From contig CP136895.1 of assembly GCA_034359265.1 (NCBI GenBank), positions 47,510,001-47,574,000 on the forward strand: 64,000 nt of DNA, given 5' to 3'. Position 1 is the first letter of the stretch, and the number at the start of each line of letters is the position of its first letter. The position numbers and the translations under genes are program-made. The notes under the pieces were generated by a model. That model did no database searches. It was not told the origin of the DNA and was given only the letters and a program-made list of their open reading frames with translations. The DNA comes from Canna indica (lineage: Eukaryota > Streptophyta > Magnoliopsida > Zingiberales > Cannaceae). Positions 35,262 to 47,231 of this stretch are shown here, piece after piece.

Positions 35262-35672
35262 AGTGGCCTCCTGTCCGGAATGGTGCTCCCACCCGACTTT
35301 AACCAAGGGAATATCTTTGGACCTCAATTTTCTGACCTGCCGGTCTAGCACCTCAACTGGCCGCTCTTCATAGGAAATTGCTAAATCCACCTCCACTGCG
35401 GTAGGCTCAATCACATGGGAGTCATCCCGAATGTACTTCTTCAGCATAAACACATGGAACACTGGATGCACTCGGTCCATACTAGGAGGTAAGGCCAACT
35501 CATAGGCCACAGCTCCCCTGCGCCTAAGAATAGGAAACGACCCAATATATGAACCTAGGGCTTTGCTTTTCTTTCTTACCAAATCTCACCACCCCTTTCA
35601 TAGGGGACACCTTGAGGAACACCATGTCCTCCTCAGCAAATTCTACCACCCTGCCTTTCCATTAGCATACAT

Positions 35673-35898
35673 CTAACTTCGATTCGAGTTCCGATTGAAC
35701 CGCTAGACTCGACTCGAGACCCTCTATCATTTTAGCATGCTAAATCACATAAATATAACAAATAAGTTTTTCCTAAATTTATTACATTAATTGCTTACTC
35801 GAATTTAGTCCCGAACCTCTCCGCCAATCCGCGCTAACTCAAGCCTATGATCCCCTGCTTAAGGATAAGATATTATTGTTAGCATTTTAGGTATTACA
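35673..35898 (-). repeat. Possible truncated gypsy LTR fragment
   Basis: It follows the gypsy B pol break and ends TTTAGGTATTACA, resembling the gypsy B LTR start on the minus strand (TGTAATATCCTAG). Only the end and the general make-up agree. Confidence 0.35.
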
Positions 35899-36194
35899 CT
35901 ACTATTTAGATCCACAAGGTTGCATTAGCGCTTTATAGGTTAGGTAGGTCTCCGATGAGACTGGAAATCAAAATTTGAAAATCATTTTTCAAGTCATATC
36001 ATGAGCGAGCAAAACCAACTCAAATTTAACCAGTATCATAACTACAACTCTAAGATGAAAAGTAAAGTAAGGAAGTGATACCAAACATACCTAAATGCCA
36101 ATTTTCATACCTCGGCATCATGATGGCTTGAAGTTGCAACCAAAGATGGATTCTTCATTCAAGTCCATGGTCAACTTCAATTATTCAATTTCCT
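35899..36194. other. Unassigned stretch before copia D gag
   Basis: AT-rich, no convincing ORF or repeat. It may be decayed copia D sequence past gag. Confidence 0.3.
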
Positions 36195-37540
36195 TTACTC
36201 TTGTGTGGTAGCTCCCCCTACAATAGAGCATGACACTTTTGGTACCCAAATGACTTTGGGTCCTTGGGGGTTAGATGGCTTAGGAATCCAAAGTGTCCTA
36301 GCTACACTTGGATTTTTCTTGAGTGCACAATCAAAGATAGCATGGCCAAAAATACCACAACAAAAACAATGTTCATTAACTTTTTTTCTTTTCATGAGGT
36401 TTAGTGTTGGAATGATTGACCTGAGAAGCATGATGAGCATGAGCATTCTTAGATGAAACATTTTTAGAATTCTTAGAGAATGAATTACTAGATAAATTAT
36501 TAACTTTCTTATTTAGAAAAACAATCTCATTTCTCAAGTCATTCATGGATTTATGAATAGCATGAATTTGGGTTTTCAACATACTATTTTCATTTTTCAA
36601 AATATTATTTTTATTTTTCAAAGCATTTGTGTCACTACTTAGTTTATCAGGGCATGTATTAGACCCACTATTTTTTAGTTTCTCATTTTCTAGTTTTACC
36701 TCATGCAAATGAGAACTAAGAGTCAAGTTTTCCTTTTTTAATTTCTTATTTTCTTTATCCTTTTTAACAATCGATGCATACATGATTTTACATTCATCCA
36801 TTAATTCATCATAAAGAATATCATGAGAACTAGATGAATTAAAACTACGATCATGATTATCATGACTAGAAGAAGAATATCCCTCCTCATTGGCATTCAT
36901 GATGCTAGCTTTGTAGTCATGGTGAGAGGATGCTTCACTTGATGAAGATGAGTGAGTGGAAGCATTTGATCACCTTTTTGTCTTGTTCTTCATGTTAGGG
37001 CAATTATTTTTCACATGCCATTTTTTATTGCATAGGTGACAAATCACCTTTCTCTTCCGACTCTTTGTACTTCTTTGGCTAGATGCATTATGAGCTTCAA
37101 GAACTTCATTAGAATTAGGAGTATGATAATTGTCATCGACTCCTTCATTTAAGGTAATAAGTTATTCGATTTTAGCATAATCATACAGCATGTTTAAACA
37201 TGACTAAATATCGAGTGCGGAAGTGTGATGCATGACTTTTTCAAAAATAGCATTTTCCAAAAAACAAAAGATACAATTCATGGCTTCTGCATTTGACTTA
37301 AATCTATCTATTTGTTTTTGAGTGCATGCATTCATATTTTCCTTAGGTTCAAGGTATTTGGTCTTTACCATATTGAACACACCTATACCTTGTGTCTTAA
37401 TGAAAGTGTACATTCTCCCTTTCGAAAGATCAAAGTTAGACTCGTCGAACCTAGGTGGTATAGATATATGCAACCAACTCCAGTGCCATTTTTCAGATCA
37501 AGATTGGATGTAGAGGAGACGGTGAAATCTCAATCTACGA
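36195..37540 (-). pseudogene. Copia D gag with two CCHC knuckles
   Basis: Minus-strand pieces: a UBN2-type start (MHISIPPRFDESNFDLSKGRM and FKSNAEAMNCIFCFLENAIF, 37473-37204), a knuckle at about 37000-37045 (CHLCNKKWHVKNNC), a Ser/His-rich then Lys/Glu/Asn coiled-coil segment (36900-36376), and a second knuckle (CFCCGIFGHAIFDC, 36461-36195). Stops near 37204 and a frame change near 36400 break it. The layout matches the gag of copia B and C, but the sequence is well diverged. No pol follows. Confidence 0.82.
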
Positions 37541-37557
37541 CCCGCTCTCATACCAAT

Positions 37558-37830
37558 TATTAGCGAAATGGTCACACTGGAGGGGGGGGGGGGTGAATAG
37601 TGTGTTATCTAATCAATTAGCCTAACTTCGATTTTAAATATTTCTTGAACAACTTAGGCAATTTATACCTTTGAAGCAATATGATGAAGCAAGTGATATA
37701 GCAATTAAATACAAACACAATATGCAATGCTAACACAAAAATTTATAATGGTTTGGCAACACCGCCTACTCCACTACTTAAGCACTATGCTTAGGATTTC
37801 ACACACAAATCCACTAAATAACGAGTAACT
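37558..37830 (-). repeat. 5' LTR of copia D, first part
   Basis: It starts TATTAGCGAAATGG, so the terminal TG has become TA compared with 31887. It contains a run of G (37584-37597). Copia C cuts it at 37830; it continues at 46122. Confidence 0.85.
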
Positions 37831-39074
37831 TGTTGAACAAATACCCAACCTAGAAGGGGGCGGGGTTGAAAAGTGTTGGGATAAGTCTACGTTAAATTGA
37901 ATTTCGTTTTGGTTCAATTCAAATGGACCCAAGTCAACATTCCACTAGATTACGACGCTTGACGAGTAATGATTAGCAAATAAGAACAATCAAATAGACA
38001 ATGCAAAGACAAGTAATTATAGTGGTTTGGCCAACTGCCTACTCCACTACCTTGGCTCCACACCAAGGATTTCTAGCCAAATCCTTTATAGACTTTTGTG
38101 TTTCCCTTTGAATACAATCGAGGAATAGCTTCTCAACCCTTCGAGAACGTCTCAAACCTATTCACCTAGGCAAAACATAATTCTACAAAGGAAACCATAT
38201 GGTGTTTAACCTAGCACACCTAACAAGCTTACAATGAAAAAGCCAAGGAGTAAACCACATTTAAGAGCTCTTTTCTAAGCCTTCAACACCCCCAACTCCA
38301 CAAGATGTTGAGGTCGAATCGAAGCCAGAGTCGAGGGAAGATGAGTGCTAGAGAGAAATTGTTGATTGGAGAAGCAAGCGCCAGCAAATTAACTTTGGAA
38401 TGCTTAAATCACACTTAGGAAGCTTTAGAAAGTTGTTAAGAAGGGTTAATGATGGTTGGTGAGGGGTATTTATAACCCCTCACTTGGCAGTTTACTCCAA
38501 CAGGCATTTTTTTGCCCATTGGATGTCGTTCGGTCACTTGTCGATCGATCGTCGGTCAATCGACTGATCGACCGCCCAACGATCGCGAGCCTACTACCAC
38601 TTTCTGGCCACATTCGGTCGACCACTTGGTCGACCAAATACCCTCAATCTGTTCTTTTCTGGCTTTGGGTGGTCTACCAACCAGTCGACTGAATGCTAAG
38701 ATGCTTCTTTCTGCCAAATTTTTGCTTTTGTCGGTCGACCAGGCAGTCGATTTAATCTAGGCTGATGGCTAGAATTTGAAGTTTGTTTCTTGCACGCTTT
38801 GTTTTCACGTTCTGTTACAAAGTTATAACTTGGATTTCAAATTGGCTTGGGATAGATTCCTAGAGACATATTACATAGATTCTAATCCTAACTCTAGATT
38901 ATCTACAAGCTCATTTTCAAAGCCATTTTTGCCAATTTTTTTGTTTTTCTCCAAGCGAACTTCGCGTGCGTATCGTAGCCACAACCTCATCCCAAAGCTT
39001 CACAAATACATTAGTTTTATGTTGCTTATCATCAAAACAAAGATCGAGGCCTAGGGGCGATCCTTGGGCCAACA
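37831..39074 (-). repeat. 3' LTR of copia C
   Basis: 1244 bases, TGTTGAACAAATACC to CTTGGGCCAACA. The minus-strand purine run AAAAAAGAGGAAGAT (39075-39089) is the polypurine tract. It shares long stretches with the LTRs of copia B and E. Confidence 0.9.
38467..38755 (-). promoter_or_regulatory. TATA box and palindrome array, copia C 3' LTR
   Basis: TATTTATA at 38467-38474. GGTCGACC/GATCGATCG-type palindromes lie at 38540-38575, 38616-38635, 38670-38695 and 38731-38752. Confidence 0.5.
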
Positions 39075-39613
39075 ATCTTCCTCTTTTTTATGATGACAAA
39101 CAAAATATGAAATTCATCAGTTTTAAGGGATACATTTGTGAGTTTTGATAATCTATATAGATTGCTTAAACATAGGTCAACCTATGCTCACACTATCAAT
39201 ATGCATACCAAGTTTATGGCTCCCCCTTACTATATGCATTATAAAACAAATGTGACCTTATCCGTTCTACCCCTTCTAACATCAATCAAAAAGGACAAAA
39301 ATTAAGGTACTATTAATGAGTTTATCGAGAAGTTTGAGAAAAAACCATAAATCCAAGTATCATCTACCACTACGGTCCTTCCTACCAATGTAAGCCTATA
39401 GAATGATAACATCAATAAGTCGGAAAGCTCCACTACAGAGCAATACATAAGTGTGATGATACCAAAACACAATTTTTCAAAAGACATGCAAGTTTTGAAA
39501 ACTTAAGCATCCGACAAAGTACAAATTCCTAATTTCATCCTTAGGTTTGTGAAACTCTCTTCATTCAAGGGTTTTGTAAATATATTCGCAAGTTGTTTAT
39601 CGGTGGATACGAA
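39075..39613 (-). other. Copia C 3' noncoding region
   Basis: Between the RNase H end and the 3' LTR. It has purine-rich stretches but no supported gene. A Sirevirus can carry an extra ORF here; I see none. Confidence 0.55.
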
Positions 39614-40712
39614 TTATACGGATATATTACCCTTAGCTACATTATCTCTAAGAAAATGGTGCCTTAGATCAATGTGTTTGGTCCTAGAGTGCAATATAGG
39701 TTTTTTTGTCAAGTTGATTGCACTAGTCTTGTCACAATGTATAGGTATACATGAATATCCAAGTCCATAATCTAAAAGTGTTTGTTTCATCCAAATGACT
39801 TGTGCACAACAACTAGCCGCGGCGATGTATTCCGCTTCGGTAGTTGAAAGTGTCACCGAGTTTTGTTTCTTTGAAAACCAAGAAACAAGACTCATCCATA
39901 GGAATTGACAACACCCACTAGTGCTTTTTCTATTTACTTTACACTTGTCAAAATCAGCGTTCGATAAACCAATTAAATCGAAAGATGCATTGCATGGATA
40001 CCGTAATCCTAATTCAACTGTGCCTTTCAAATATCTCAATATGCTTTTGACCACACTTAAATGAGATATTTTAGGACAAGATTGAAACTTAGCACATGCA
40101 CAAACACTAAACATGATATCGAGTCTACTTGCGGTTAAATAGAGAAGGCTACCGATCATACCTCGATATCGTTTTTCATCTACCTTTACACCATCTTCAT
40201 CTTTGTCAAGCTTAATGGATGTGCTCATTGGTGTCGACGCTATCTTGGCTTCACTCATCTCAAATCTTTTGATGAGCTCCTTTGTGTACTTGGCTTGATT
40301 TATGAAGATCTCTTTGTCAGTTTGCTTGATTTGAAGGACAAGCATGAAGGAGAGTTCTCCCATCATGCTCATCATAAACTTCTTCATCAATAAAACCATT
40401 CAAGAATGCATTTTTCACATCTATTTGAAAAAGTTTAAAACCTTTAAAGCTTGCATAATCTAAAAGAATGTGAATTCCTTCTAATCTAGCTACGGGAGCA
40501 TAAGTTTCATTGTAAACTATTCCTTCCTCTTGATTATACCCTTGGGAAACTAACCTAGTTTTGTTTCTAATGACTAAACCTCCTTCATCTAACTTGTTTC
40601 TAAACACTCATTTAGTCCCAATTACGGTTTGTCCACTAGGTCTAGATACTAAATCTCAAACATCATTCCTAACAAACTGATTTAGTTCCTCTTGCATGGC
40701 AATTACCCAAAA
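39614..40712 (-). pseudogene. Copia C reverse transcriptase and RNase H
   Basis: The RVT_2 start (WVIAMQEELNQF to YNETYAPVARLEGI and NGFIDEEVY) is joined at about 40372 to the late RT part (MSMMGELSF, IKQTDKEIFINQAKYTKELIKRF). About 390 bases with the YVDD catalytic box are missing. The junction shares ATG on both sides. RNase H follows (KSTSGCCQFLW, STTEAEYIAAASCCAQVIWMKQ, HCDKTSAINL, RTKHIDLRHHFLRD). The reading frame shifts at the deletion. This copy could not supply its own reverse transcriptase. Confidence 0.9.
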
Positions 40713-40720
40713 TTCATCTT

Positions 40721-41585
40721 TAGGGATAGCCCATCCACTAGGCCAATAAGGCAATTGCCTTAGGCTCCAGGTGGATGGGCATATGCCATGCATGTGAAAG
40801 AATGGGAGATGTGAGGTTCATACCATGCATGTGAATGAATGCATGCATGTTTTTTAGATTTAATTAAAATAAGAAGATTGAGTATTAAGGACCATTGTAA
40901 TGTTCTTGATTAGATAAAGGAATGCAGTGGATACTTTGGATGAGCACGATATTATATGATTTAATTGATTAATTAATTTAGGGTGCAGTTTAATTATTAT
41001 TTGCATTACATTAATTACCCTTAGGTTGTTTTATTATTTACTAATTATTTTCGATGGTGAATTTATGTGCATAATCAATTAATTTCCATTGTTGGAATTA
41101 AATAGACTCAATTCAACCTTCTTATTCTGAAAAAAATTAGCATTTTTATTAGTTCACAAGTTATAGTCCTCTTTTAGAGGATTTTTGTTAGGAAATGAAA
41201 AATGAGAAATTAATGTATGCAAAGATACGAACATAAGACAATTGTCAGATAATTGAATTCCGCCGAATAATTAATTCCTCGTCGAAATTAATACGTGGGG
41301 GTCATGATTCGTTGGGATCATTAGATGTATCATGTTTGAAGTAATTGTAGATTACCCGAACGAAATTTTTGCCCTATCTTTGAACTCTTTGTCTTCTTTA
41401 TATTCGTCGGCTTCAAGCGACCAAGCCTCCAACGGTGGGCCGTTCACAAGTCCAGATAAAAGCAATGCCCGACTTCCTTTAACACTCAAAGTTAAAAAAA
41501 AAATTATATAAAAAATTATATAAAAAATTATATAAATTTAATTTATTGAATGAATGAAAGCCCCATTTTAAAAGTTTGTCTTATG
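40721..41585. mobile_element. 865-bp insertion of unknown type with 8-bp TSD
   Basis: It splits the copia C frame between IKEAIEDE and FWVIAMQEEL. TTCATCTT is present at 40713-40720 and 41586-41593. The insert starts TAGGGATAGCCCATCC and ends with AT-rich units (AAAAAATTATAT repeated three times) and GTTTGTCTTATG. An 8-bp TSD suits hAT elements, but the ends are not inverted repeats of each other. I see no coding frame. Confidence 0.7.
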
Positions 41586-43208
41586 TTCATCTTCTATGGC
41601 TTCCTTAATGTTTTTTGGCTCTACTTCAGATATGAAGGCTACATATTGACAAATGTTTTTGAGATTAGAGCGCGTTACCACTCCCGTTGATGATTCTCCT
41701 ATGACTTGGTTAATTGGATGGTCTCTTATCAATCGGTATCCTTTTAGGAGAGGTGGTAGAGCTTCTTCTTCTTCTTCTTCACCTTGAGGTAAGGTTGAGG
41801 ATGAAGGCTCTTCATGATGAGTTTCCTCATTGTTTTCATCTTCAACCTCATTGTCATGAAATGTCAATTCCTCAAGTTGCTCACCTACATTCACAATCTT
41901 AATATTTCTAGAATAATCATTAGTTTCATCAAAGGTGACATGCATAGATTCTTCAACTATCATAGTTCTACAATTATAAACTCTATAAGCTTTAGAACTA
42001 GTAGAATAACCTAGGAAAATACCCTCATCAGATTTAGAGTCAAATTTTCCTAGATGTTCCTTAGTATTTAAGATAAAATATTTGCATCCAAAAACTCAAA
42101 AATATCCCACACTTGGGATTCTATCATTCCAAATCTCAAAAGGTGTTTTCTTGATTTTCGGTCTTAGCAAAACACGATTAAACTCATAACAAAAAGTATT
42201 TATGGCTTCGGCCCAAAAGTACTTAGGCAAATTATTTTCACAAAGCATGGTCCTAGCCATTTCTTGCAAGGTTCTATTCTTCCTCTCAACCACCCCATTT
42301 TGTTGAGGGGTTCTAGGGGAAGAAAAGGTATGCTCAATACCTAATTCATCACAAAATTCAAAAAAAAAATTATTTCTAAATTCTCCTCCATTGTCACTTC
42401 TAATTTTCAAAATTAAAATTCATTTTTCATTTATAGCTCTCCTAGCAAACTTCTTAAAGAAATCAAAAGTTTGATTTTCCTTAGCTAGGAAGAAAACCCA
42501 TGTAAATCTCGAGAAATCATCAAACAAAACATAACAATATAATTTTCCACCTAGACTTGCGACATCACATGGACCAAAGAGATCCATGTGTACTAGTTCT
42601 AGTGGTCTAGATGTACTAACTTGATTAATGCTATGAAATGAAGACTTAACTTGTTTTCCATGTTGACATGCTTCACAAAGTTTTTTTTTTTCAAATTTTA
42701 TCTTGGGTATTCCTTTAACTAAGTCCCTTTTTGTTATTTCTTGGATGAGGCTCATGCTAGCATGTCCTAGCCTTCTATACCACAATGAAGAATCATTTTC
42801 CATGGCAACAAAGCATCTAATATGAGGATTAGGCAAAACATTTAAAACTATCGTGTAAACATTTTCTTGCCTATTTCCAATAAATATAATATAATTTGAT
42901 GGTGCACTTCTAATGATGCATTTAGATGCTTCAAAAATGACTACATAGCCATTATCACATAATTGAGATATACTAATCAAGTTATGTTTTAACCCATCAA
43001 CTAGAAAGATATTTTTAATGCATGGGTAGGGAAGTATACCTATATCACCAATGCTAACAATCTTACCTTTGGCATTGTCTCCAAACGTCACATGTCCACC
43101 ATCCTTGCTTGATAGGGTTGCAAAGAGATTGATATCACCCGTCATGTATTTTGAGCAATTGCTATCCAAGATCCATGTGCTTGTACTTGCTTGAGGATGC
43201 TTCTCCAT
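41586..43208 (-). pseudogene. Copia C protease and integrase
   Basis: The 262-codon frame 43208-42420 starts in the protease (WILDSNCSKYMTGD, with Asn for the usual Gly and Tyr for His). It runs through GAG_pre-integrase (LWYRRLGHASMSL, with LCEACQHGKQ) to the integrase core (VHMDLFGPCD). After a TGA it continues in the same frame (42410-42096) with SDNGGEF and GVVERKNRTLQEMART, so the D, D and E residues are all present. A further break near 42095 leads to the acidic linker (41963-41594) with a glutamate run. Confidence 0.88.
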
Positions 43209-44800
43209 CTACAAAAGAAGAAGAGACAATTTTAGGTACCAAAATCTTCTTGGATCCTTGTGTGTTAGTCATCTTAGGAACCCAAGTGAATCTAGCATGG
43301 GGGTTCCGTTTAAGTGCACAATCTCTAACCATATGGCCAAAAATACCACATGAAAAACAACTTCCATTAAATTTTCTTATTCTATGAGTGTGAGCATGGA
43401 AGTGTCCCCATGAGCATGATTGTTTGTGGTTTTTCTAGCATTTAGAACCTAAGGCATTGCATTTTGTAAGGTTGTCATTTTCACATTTAGCATGCATAAT
43501 TCCTTTTTTAGGTTAAGCATGCAATCATTTAAGTGTTCTACTTGATGACTTAGGAACTTGTTCTCATTTTCTAATTTTTTGTTTCCATTTTGTAAGTTTT
43601 TCTTGACATCATCTAAGGTATCATTTTCTTCCTTAAGAGTATCTACTTCTTTTCTTAGGGCGTTGCATGAAAGTATCAATTTATCATTTTCAAGTTCTAA
43701 AGATTTATTGAACTTTTTTCTAATAGTATTGAACTCATCATGCATTTGATCAAATTCATTTTCTAGCTCTTCTTGTGTAAATGAAAGATCACCAAAAATA
43801 AATTTTACCTCATTGTCGTTTGCCATGAGGCAAAGGTTTGCCTTCTCACTCTTGGTCTCTTCTTCACTTGATGAGGATTCACTCTCATCCCATGAAACCA
43901 TCATTGCCTTCTTCTTCTTCTTATACTTGTCCTTCTTGTTGGGGTAGGAGGTGGAAGCCATCTTGAGGAGTGGGCAATCCTTTCTTAGGTGCCCGGTTTT
44001 GTCACAATCGAAGCATGTGTAACGACCGCCCCTCATGAAGTTCATGAACCTCCTTGCCATCTTTGCCATTTCTTCAAAGTCGTCCATCTCCTCCTCGGAT
44101 GATGGAGGTTCTTCAACCCGGTGTGATGCTTTCAAGGCAATGGTCTTGCCTTTCGGGGCATCTACCTCCTTGTATTGCTTCATATAGGTCTCTGAGAGAC
44201 CCAATGAGCTCGGTGAGCTTCAACGTCCCCAAGTCCTTTGCTTCCATGATTGCAATTACTTTTGGCTCCCAAGCTTTAGGAAGGGAATGGGGGAGCTTCC
44301 TTACCTTCTCCTCTTCCTTGATGTCTCTACCAAGGTTAGCTAAGTCATTTGTAATATTTCGAAATCTAGCATACATGGCATCAATTGATTCATGCAAAAA
44401 CATTTTAAACATTTCATAATCATGCATGAGGAGATTTATCTTAGATTCCTTAACTTGTGAGGTGTCTTCATGTGTGGTCTTTAGGACACTCCAAACTTCA
44501 TCGGCCGACTTACAAGTAGAAATCCTATTAAACTCATTAATAGATAGGTCATAATATAATGCATTGATGGTGTTAGCATTTGCATTAAAGAGTCTAATTT
44601 CTTTCAGACTCCACTCGTCCATGTCCTTAGTGGGTTGCTTATACTCTACTTCGATCATCCTCCACAATTCCATGCCAAGTGATTGAAGGAAGCTATTCAT
44701 AAGAATTTTCCAATAGGCATAGTTGTTTCCATCAAATAGTGGTGGAGTATGAGTAAAGGACCCTTGAGCTAGTTGGATATTGCTTGACATTCTAAATTGT
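43209..44800 (-). pseudogene. Copia C gag
   Basis: The start is ATG 44790 (MSSNIQLAQGSFTHTPPLFD, then YAYWKILMNSFLQSLG), the family start that copia B has lost. The UBN2-type region is followed by an 8-base deletion near 44195 that shifts the frame. The second frame (44204-43449) carries the CCHC knuckle (CFDCDKTGHLRKDC), an acidic Ser stretch and a coiled coil. A second knuckle lies near 43330 in another frame. Confidence 0.88.
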
Positions 44801-44847
44801 AGCGTAGATGGTTAAATCTATTCCTACGACCTTGCTCTAATACCAAA

Positions 44848-46121
44848 TGTTGAACAAATACCCAACCTAGAAGGTGGGGGGGGTTGAATAGTATTGGGTT
44901 AAGTCAACATTCGTTTTGGTTTTGGTTTTGGTTTGATTCGAATGGACCCAAGTCAACATTCCACAAGATTACATTGCTTGACAAGTAATGATTAGCAAAT
45001 AAGCACAATCAAACAAACAATGCAAAGACGAGTAATTATAATCGTTCGGCCAACCGCCTACTCCACTTCCTTGGCTCCACACCAAGGATTTCTAACCAAA
45101 TCCTTTATAGACTTCGTGTTTCCCTTTGAATACAACCGAGGACTCGCTTCTCAACCCTTTGAGAATGCCTCAAACCGATTCACCTAGGCAAAATACAATT
45201 CTACAAAGGAAACCCTAATGTGTTTAACATAGCACACCTAACAAGCTTACAATAAAAAATCAAGTCCAAATAACAACTAAAGTTACAATGAAAAGAGCTA
45301 AAAAGTAAACCACAATTAAGAGCTTGTTTCCAAGCCTTCAACGCCTCCAACTCCACAAGATGTTGAGGTCGAATCAAAGTCGGAGTCAAGGGAAGATGAG
45401 CGATTGAGAGAAATCGTCGATCGAAGAAGAAAGCGCTAGCAAATCAACTTTGGAAGGCTTAAATCACACTCAGGATGCTTTAGAGAGTTGTTAAAAAGGG
45501 TAAATGAAGGTTGATGATGGGTATTTATAACCCCTCACTCGGCAGTTCATTCCAACGAGTATTTTTCTGCCCGTTGGATGTTGTCCGGTCGCTTGTCGAT
45601 CGATCGTTGGTCGACCGACAGATCGACCGGATAGTGACCATGTGCCTACTGCCACTTTCTGGCCACATTTGGTAGACTGCTTGGTCGACCGAATACCCTA
45701 GGTTATTTTCTAGCTTCGGGCGATCGACCAACTGGTTGACCGAATGCTTAGACGCTGCTTTTTGCCAAATTTTTGCTTCCGTCGATCAACCAAGCGGTCG
45801 ACTGAATCTGGGTTGATGGCTAGAATTTGATGTTTGTTTCTTCCGCGCTTTGTTTTTCGATTCTATTACAAATAACATGGATTACAAATTGGCTTGGGAT
45901 AGATTCCTAGAGACATATTACATAGATTCTAATCCTAACTCTAGATTATCTACAAGCTCATTTTCAAAGCCATTTTTGCCAATTTTTTTGTTTTTCTCCA
46001 AGCGAACTTCGCGCGCGTATCGTAGCCACAACCTGAACTAAAAGCTTCACAAATACATTAGTTTCATGTTTGTTATCATGAAAATAGATATCGAGGCCTA
46101 GGGACAACCCTTGGGCCAACA
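44848..46121 (-). repeat. 5' LTR of copia C
   Basis: 1274 bases, the same termini as the 3' copy, with an adjacent primer-binding site (TTTGGTATTAGAGCAAGG on the minus strand). Confidence 0.9.
45522..45805 (-). promoter_or_regulatory. TATA box and palindrome array, copia C 5' LTR
   Basis: TATTTATA at 45522-45529. GATCGATCG, GGTCGACCG and GATCGACC palindromes follow up to 45805. Confidence 0.5.
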
Positions 46122-47084
46122 TAGCTTACAATCGAGGACTTTACACCAGAAAGACCTACACTCACTTCGAAGGTACTTCCACAATCAAAAGTATCCACCT
46201 TCACACCGAGTGAGCTTTCCCACCTCAATTCCAAAGAACTACTCCTAACCTAGTTTACACAAGTGACTTTACACCTTATACACCAAGGTAACCTCTAACT
46301 CACAAGACATACACTAGGTCTATTACACTTCAAATGAATCAATGTAAAACAAATCAAAAACAATTCTATCACAAGAAAAGAGTAAAGAGGATTTATCACA
46401 ATGAGAATATCTCTTCTTCTTGAGCCTAGCAACCTTGAAGAGCCCTCCAATGAAGAACACTTTAAGATGAGGGATCAAGAGCTAGGGTTTAGAGATTTGA
46501 TCAAGACAGAGTTTAGGAGATGCTAGAAGTGACTCTTTGAGGTTTAGAAGCATCAACCACCACTTAGGAGAGAGTTTGGGGTGGGTATTTATAACCCCCC
46601 AAACACAATGGCTCATCAAGAGATATTTTTCTGCTCATTGTTGACTTCCGATCACTGGCCCGACCGATGGTTGATCGACTAACCAAGCGAACACCCGAGC
46701 GATCAAAGCCCTCTGTGGATTCCGAGCTCGGTTCGGTCGATCGCCACTGCAATCGAACCTGGGAAATTAGCATTTTTGCTAATTTCTTGTCACATTCTTC
46801 GTTTTCGTGATTTGGTTTTCGATGTGCGTCAACTTGGAGAGGTTTCCAGGTGTTTTACTTGTTCTTTAGACTCATCCAAAGTGTCTTCGGTGCAGTCATC
46901 AAACTTCTATAAGTCGTCATAACAATTTGTCGTATCGAGACGATGCTGTGAGCAACAATACCGACTTCAACCTTTATCAAAACCTGCAATTTTCATGCTT
47001 CAAGAAATTTGTTAAAACTTGGTTTGTTATCATCAAAATAATCATAGAGACAAGAGAACACAAGGGAGGAACCCTAGGCCAACA
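46122..47084 (-). repeat. 5' LTR of copia D, second part
   Basis: It resumes TAGCTTACAATCGAGG after copia C and ends ACCCTAGGCCAACA. TATTTATA at 46586-46593 is the minus-strand TATA box. A sparser palindrome array (GATCGACTAACC, GGTCGATCG) lies at 46650-46745. A polypurine-like CATGGTTATC stretch is absent; the interior is otherwise noncoding. Confidence 0.85.
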
Positions 47085-47231
47085 CAAAGTGCATTAATTA
47101 GTTTTATTATATTAGCTACAATGAAATTTATGTTAACTTCCATTAAATTCAGTACAATTGGTTACATTATATTAACTAGAATGAAAACCAAGACCATTAC
47201 TTGAGAATTTACTTGTCGTTGAAATGAGATG
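47085..47231. other. Host sequence right of copia D
   Basis: It starts with the second CAAAG. AT-rich, no gene seen. Confidence 0.55.

Larger units (their letters stand above)
33518..35672 (-). pseudogene. Gypsy B pol C-terminus, split by a solo copia LTR
   Basis: The right piece 35266-35672 encodes [21 protein letters not shown] and [26 protein letters not shown]. The left piece 33530-33638 continues with the chromodomain end (YPSLFDDL). The solo LTR 33639-35261 lies between them, flanked by GTGGC. Removing it and one GTGGC restores the chromodomain frame. Upstream coding stops at 35672; the rest of gypsy B is gone. It is related to, but clearly diverged from, GA. Confidence 0.85.
37831..46121 (-). 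mobile_element. Copia C: full-length element with both LTRs, 8.3 kb
   Basis: The LTRs are 37831-39074 and 44848-46121, both TGTTGAACAAATACC to TTGGGCCAACA. The flanks are TAACT (37826-37830) and TAGCT (46122-46126), a 5-base TSD with one later change; the other copia D LTR reads TAGCT at this spot. The interior holds gag, protease, integrase, reverse transcriptase and RNase H, all damaged, plus an unrelated 865-bp insert (40721-41585). Confidence 0.9.
31887..47084 (-). mobile_element. Copia D, nested, TSD CAAAG
   Basis: Boundaries are TGTTAGCGAAATGG at 31887 and CTAGGCCAACA ending at 47084. CAAAG lies at 31882-31886 and 47085-47089. Remaining parts: left LTR start (31887-32270), gag (36195-37540), and the right LTR split into 37558-37830 and 46122-47084 by copia C. 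The pol gene and most of the left LTR have been replaced by gypsy B remains. Confidence 0.85.
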
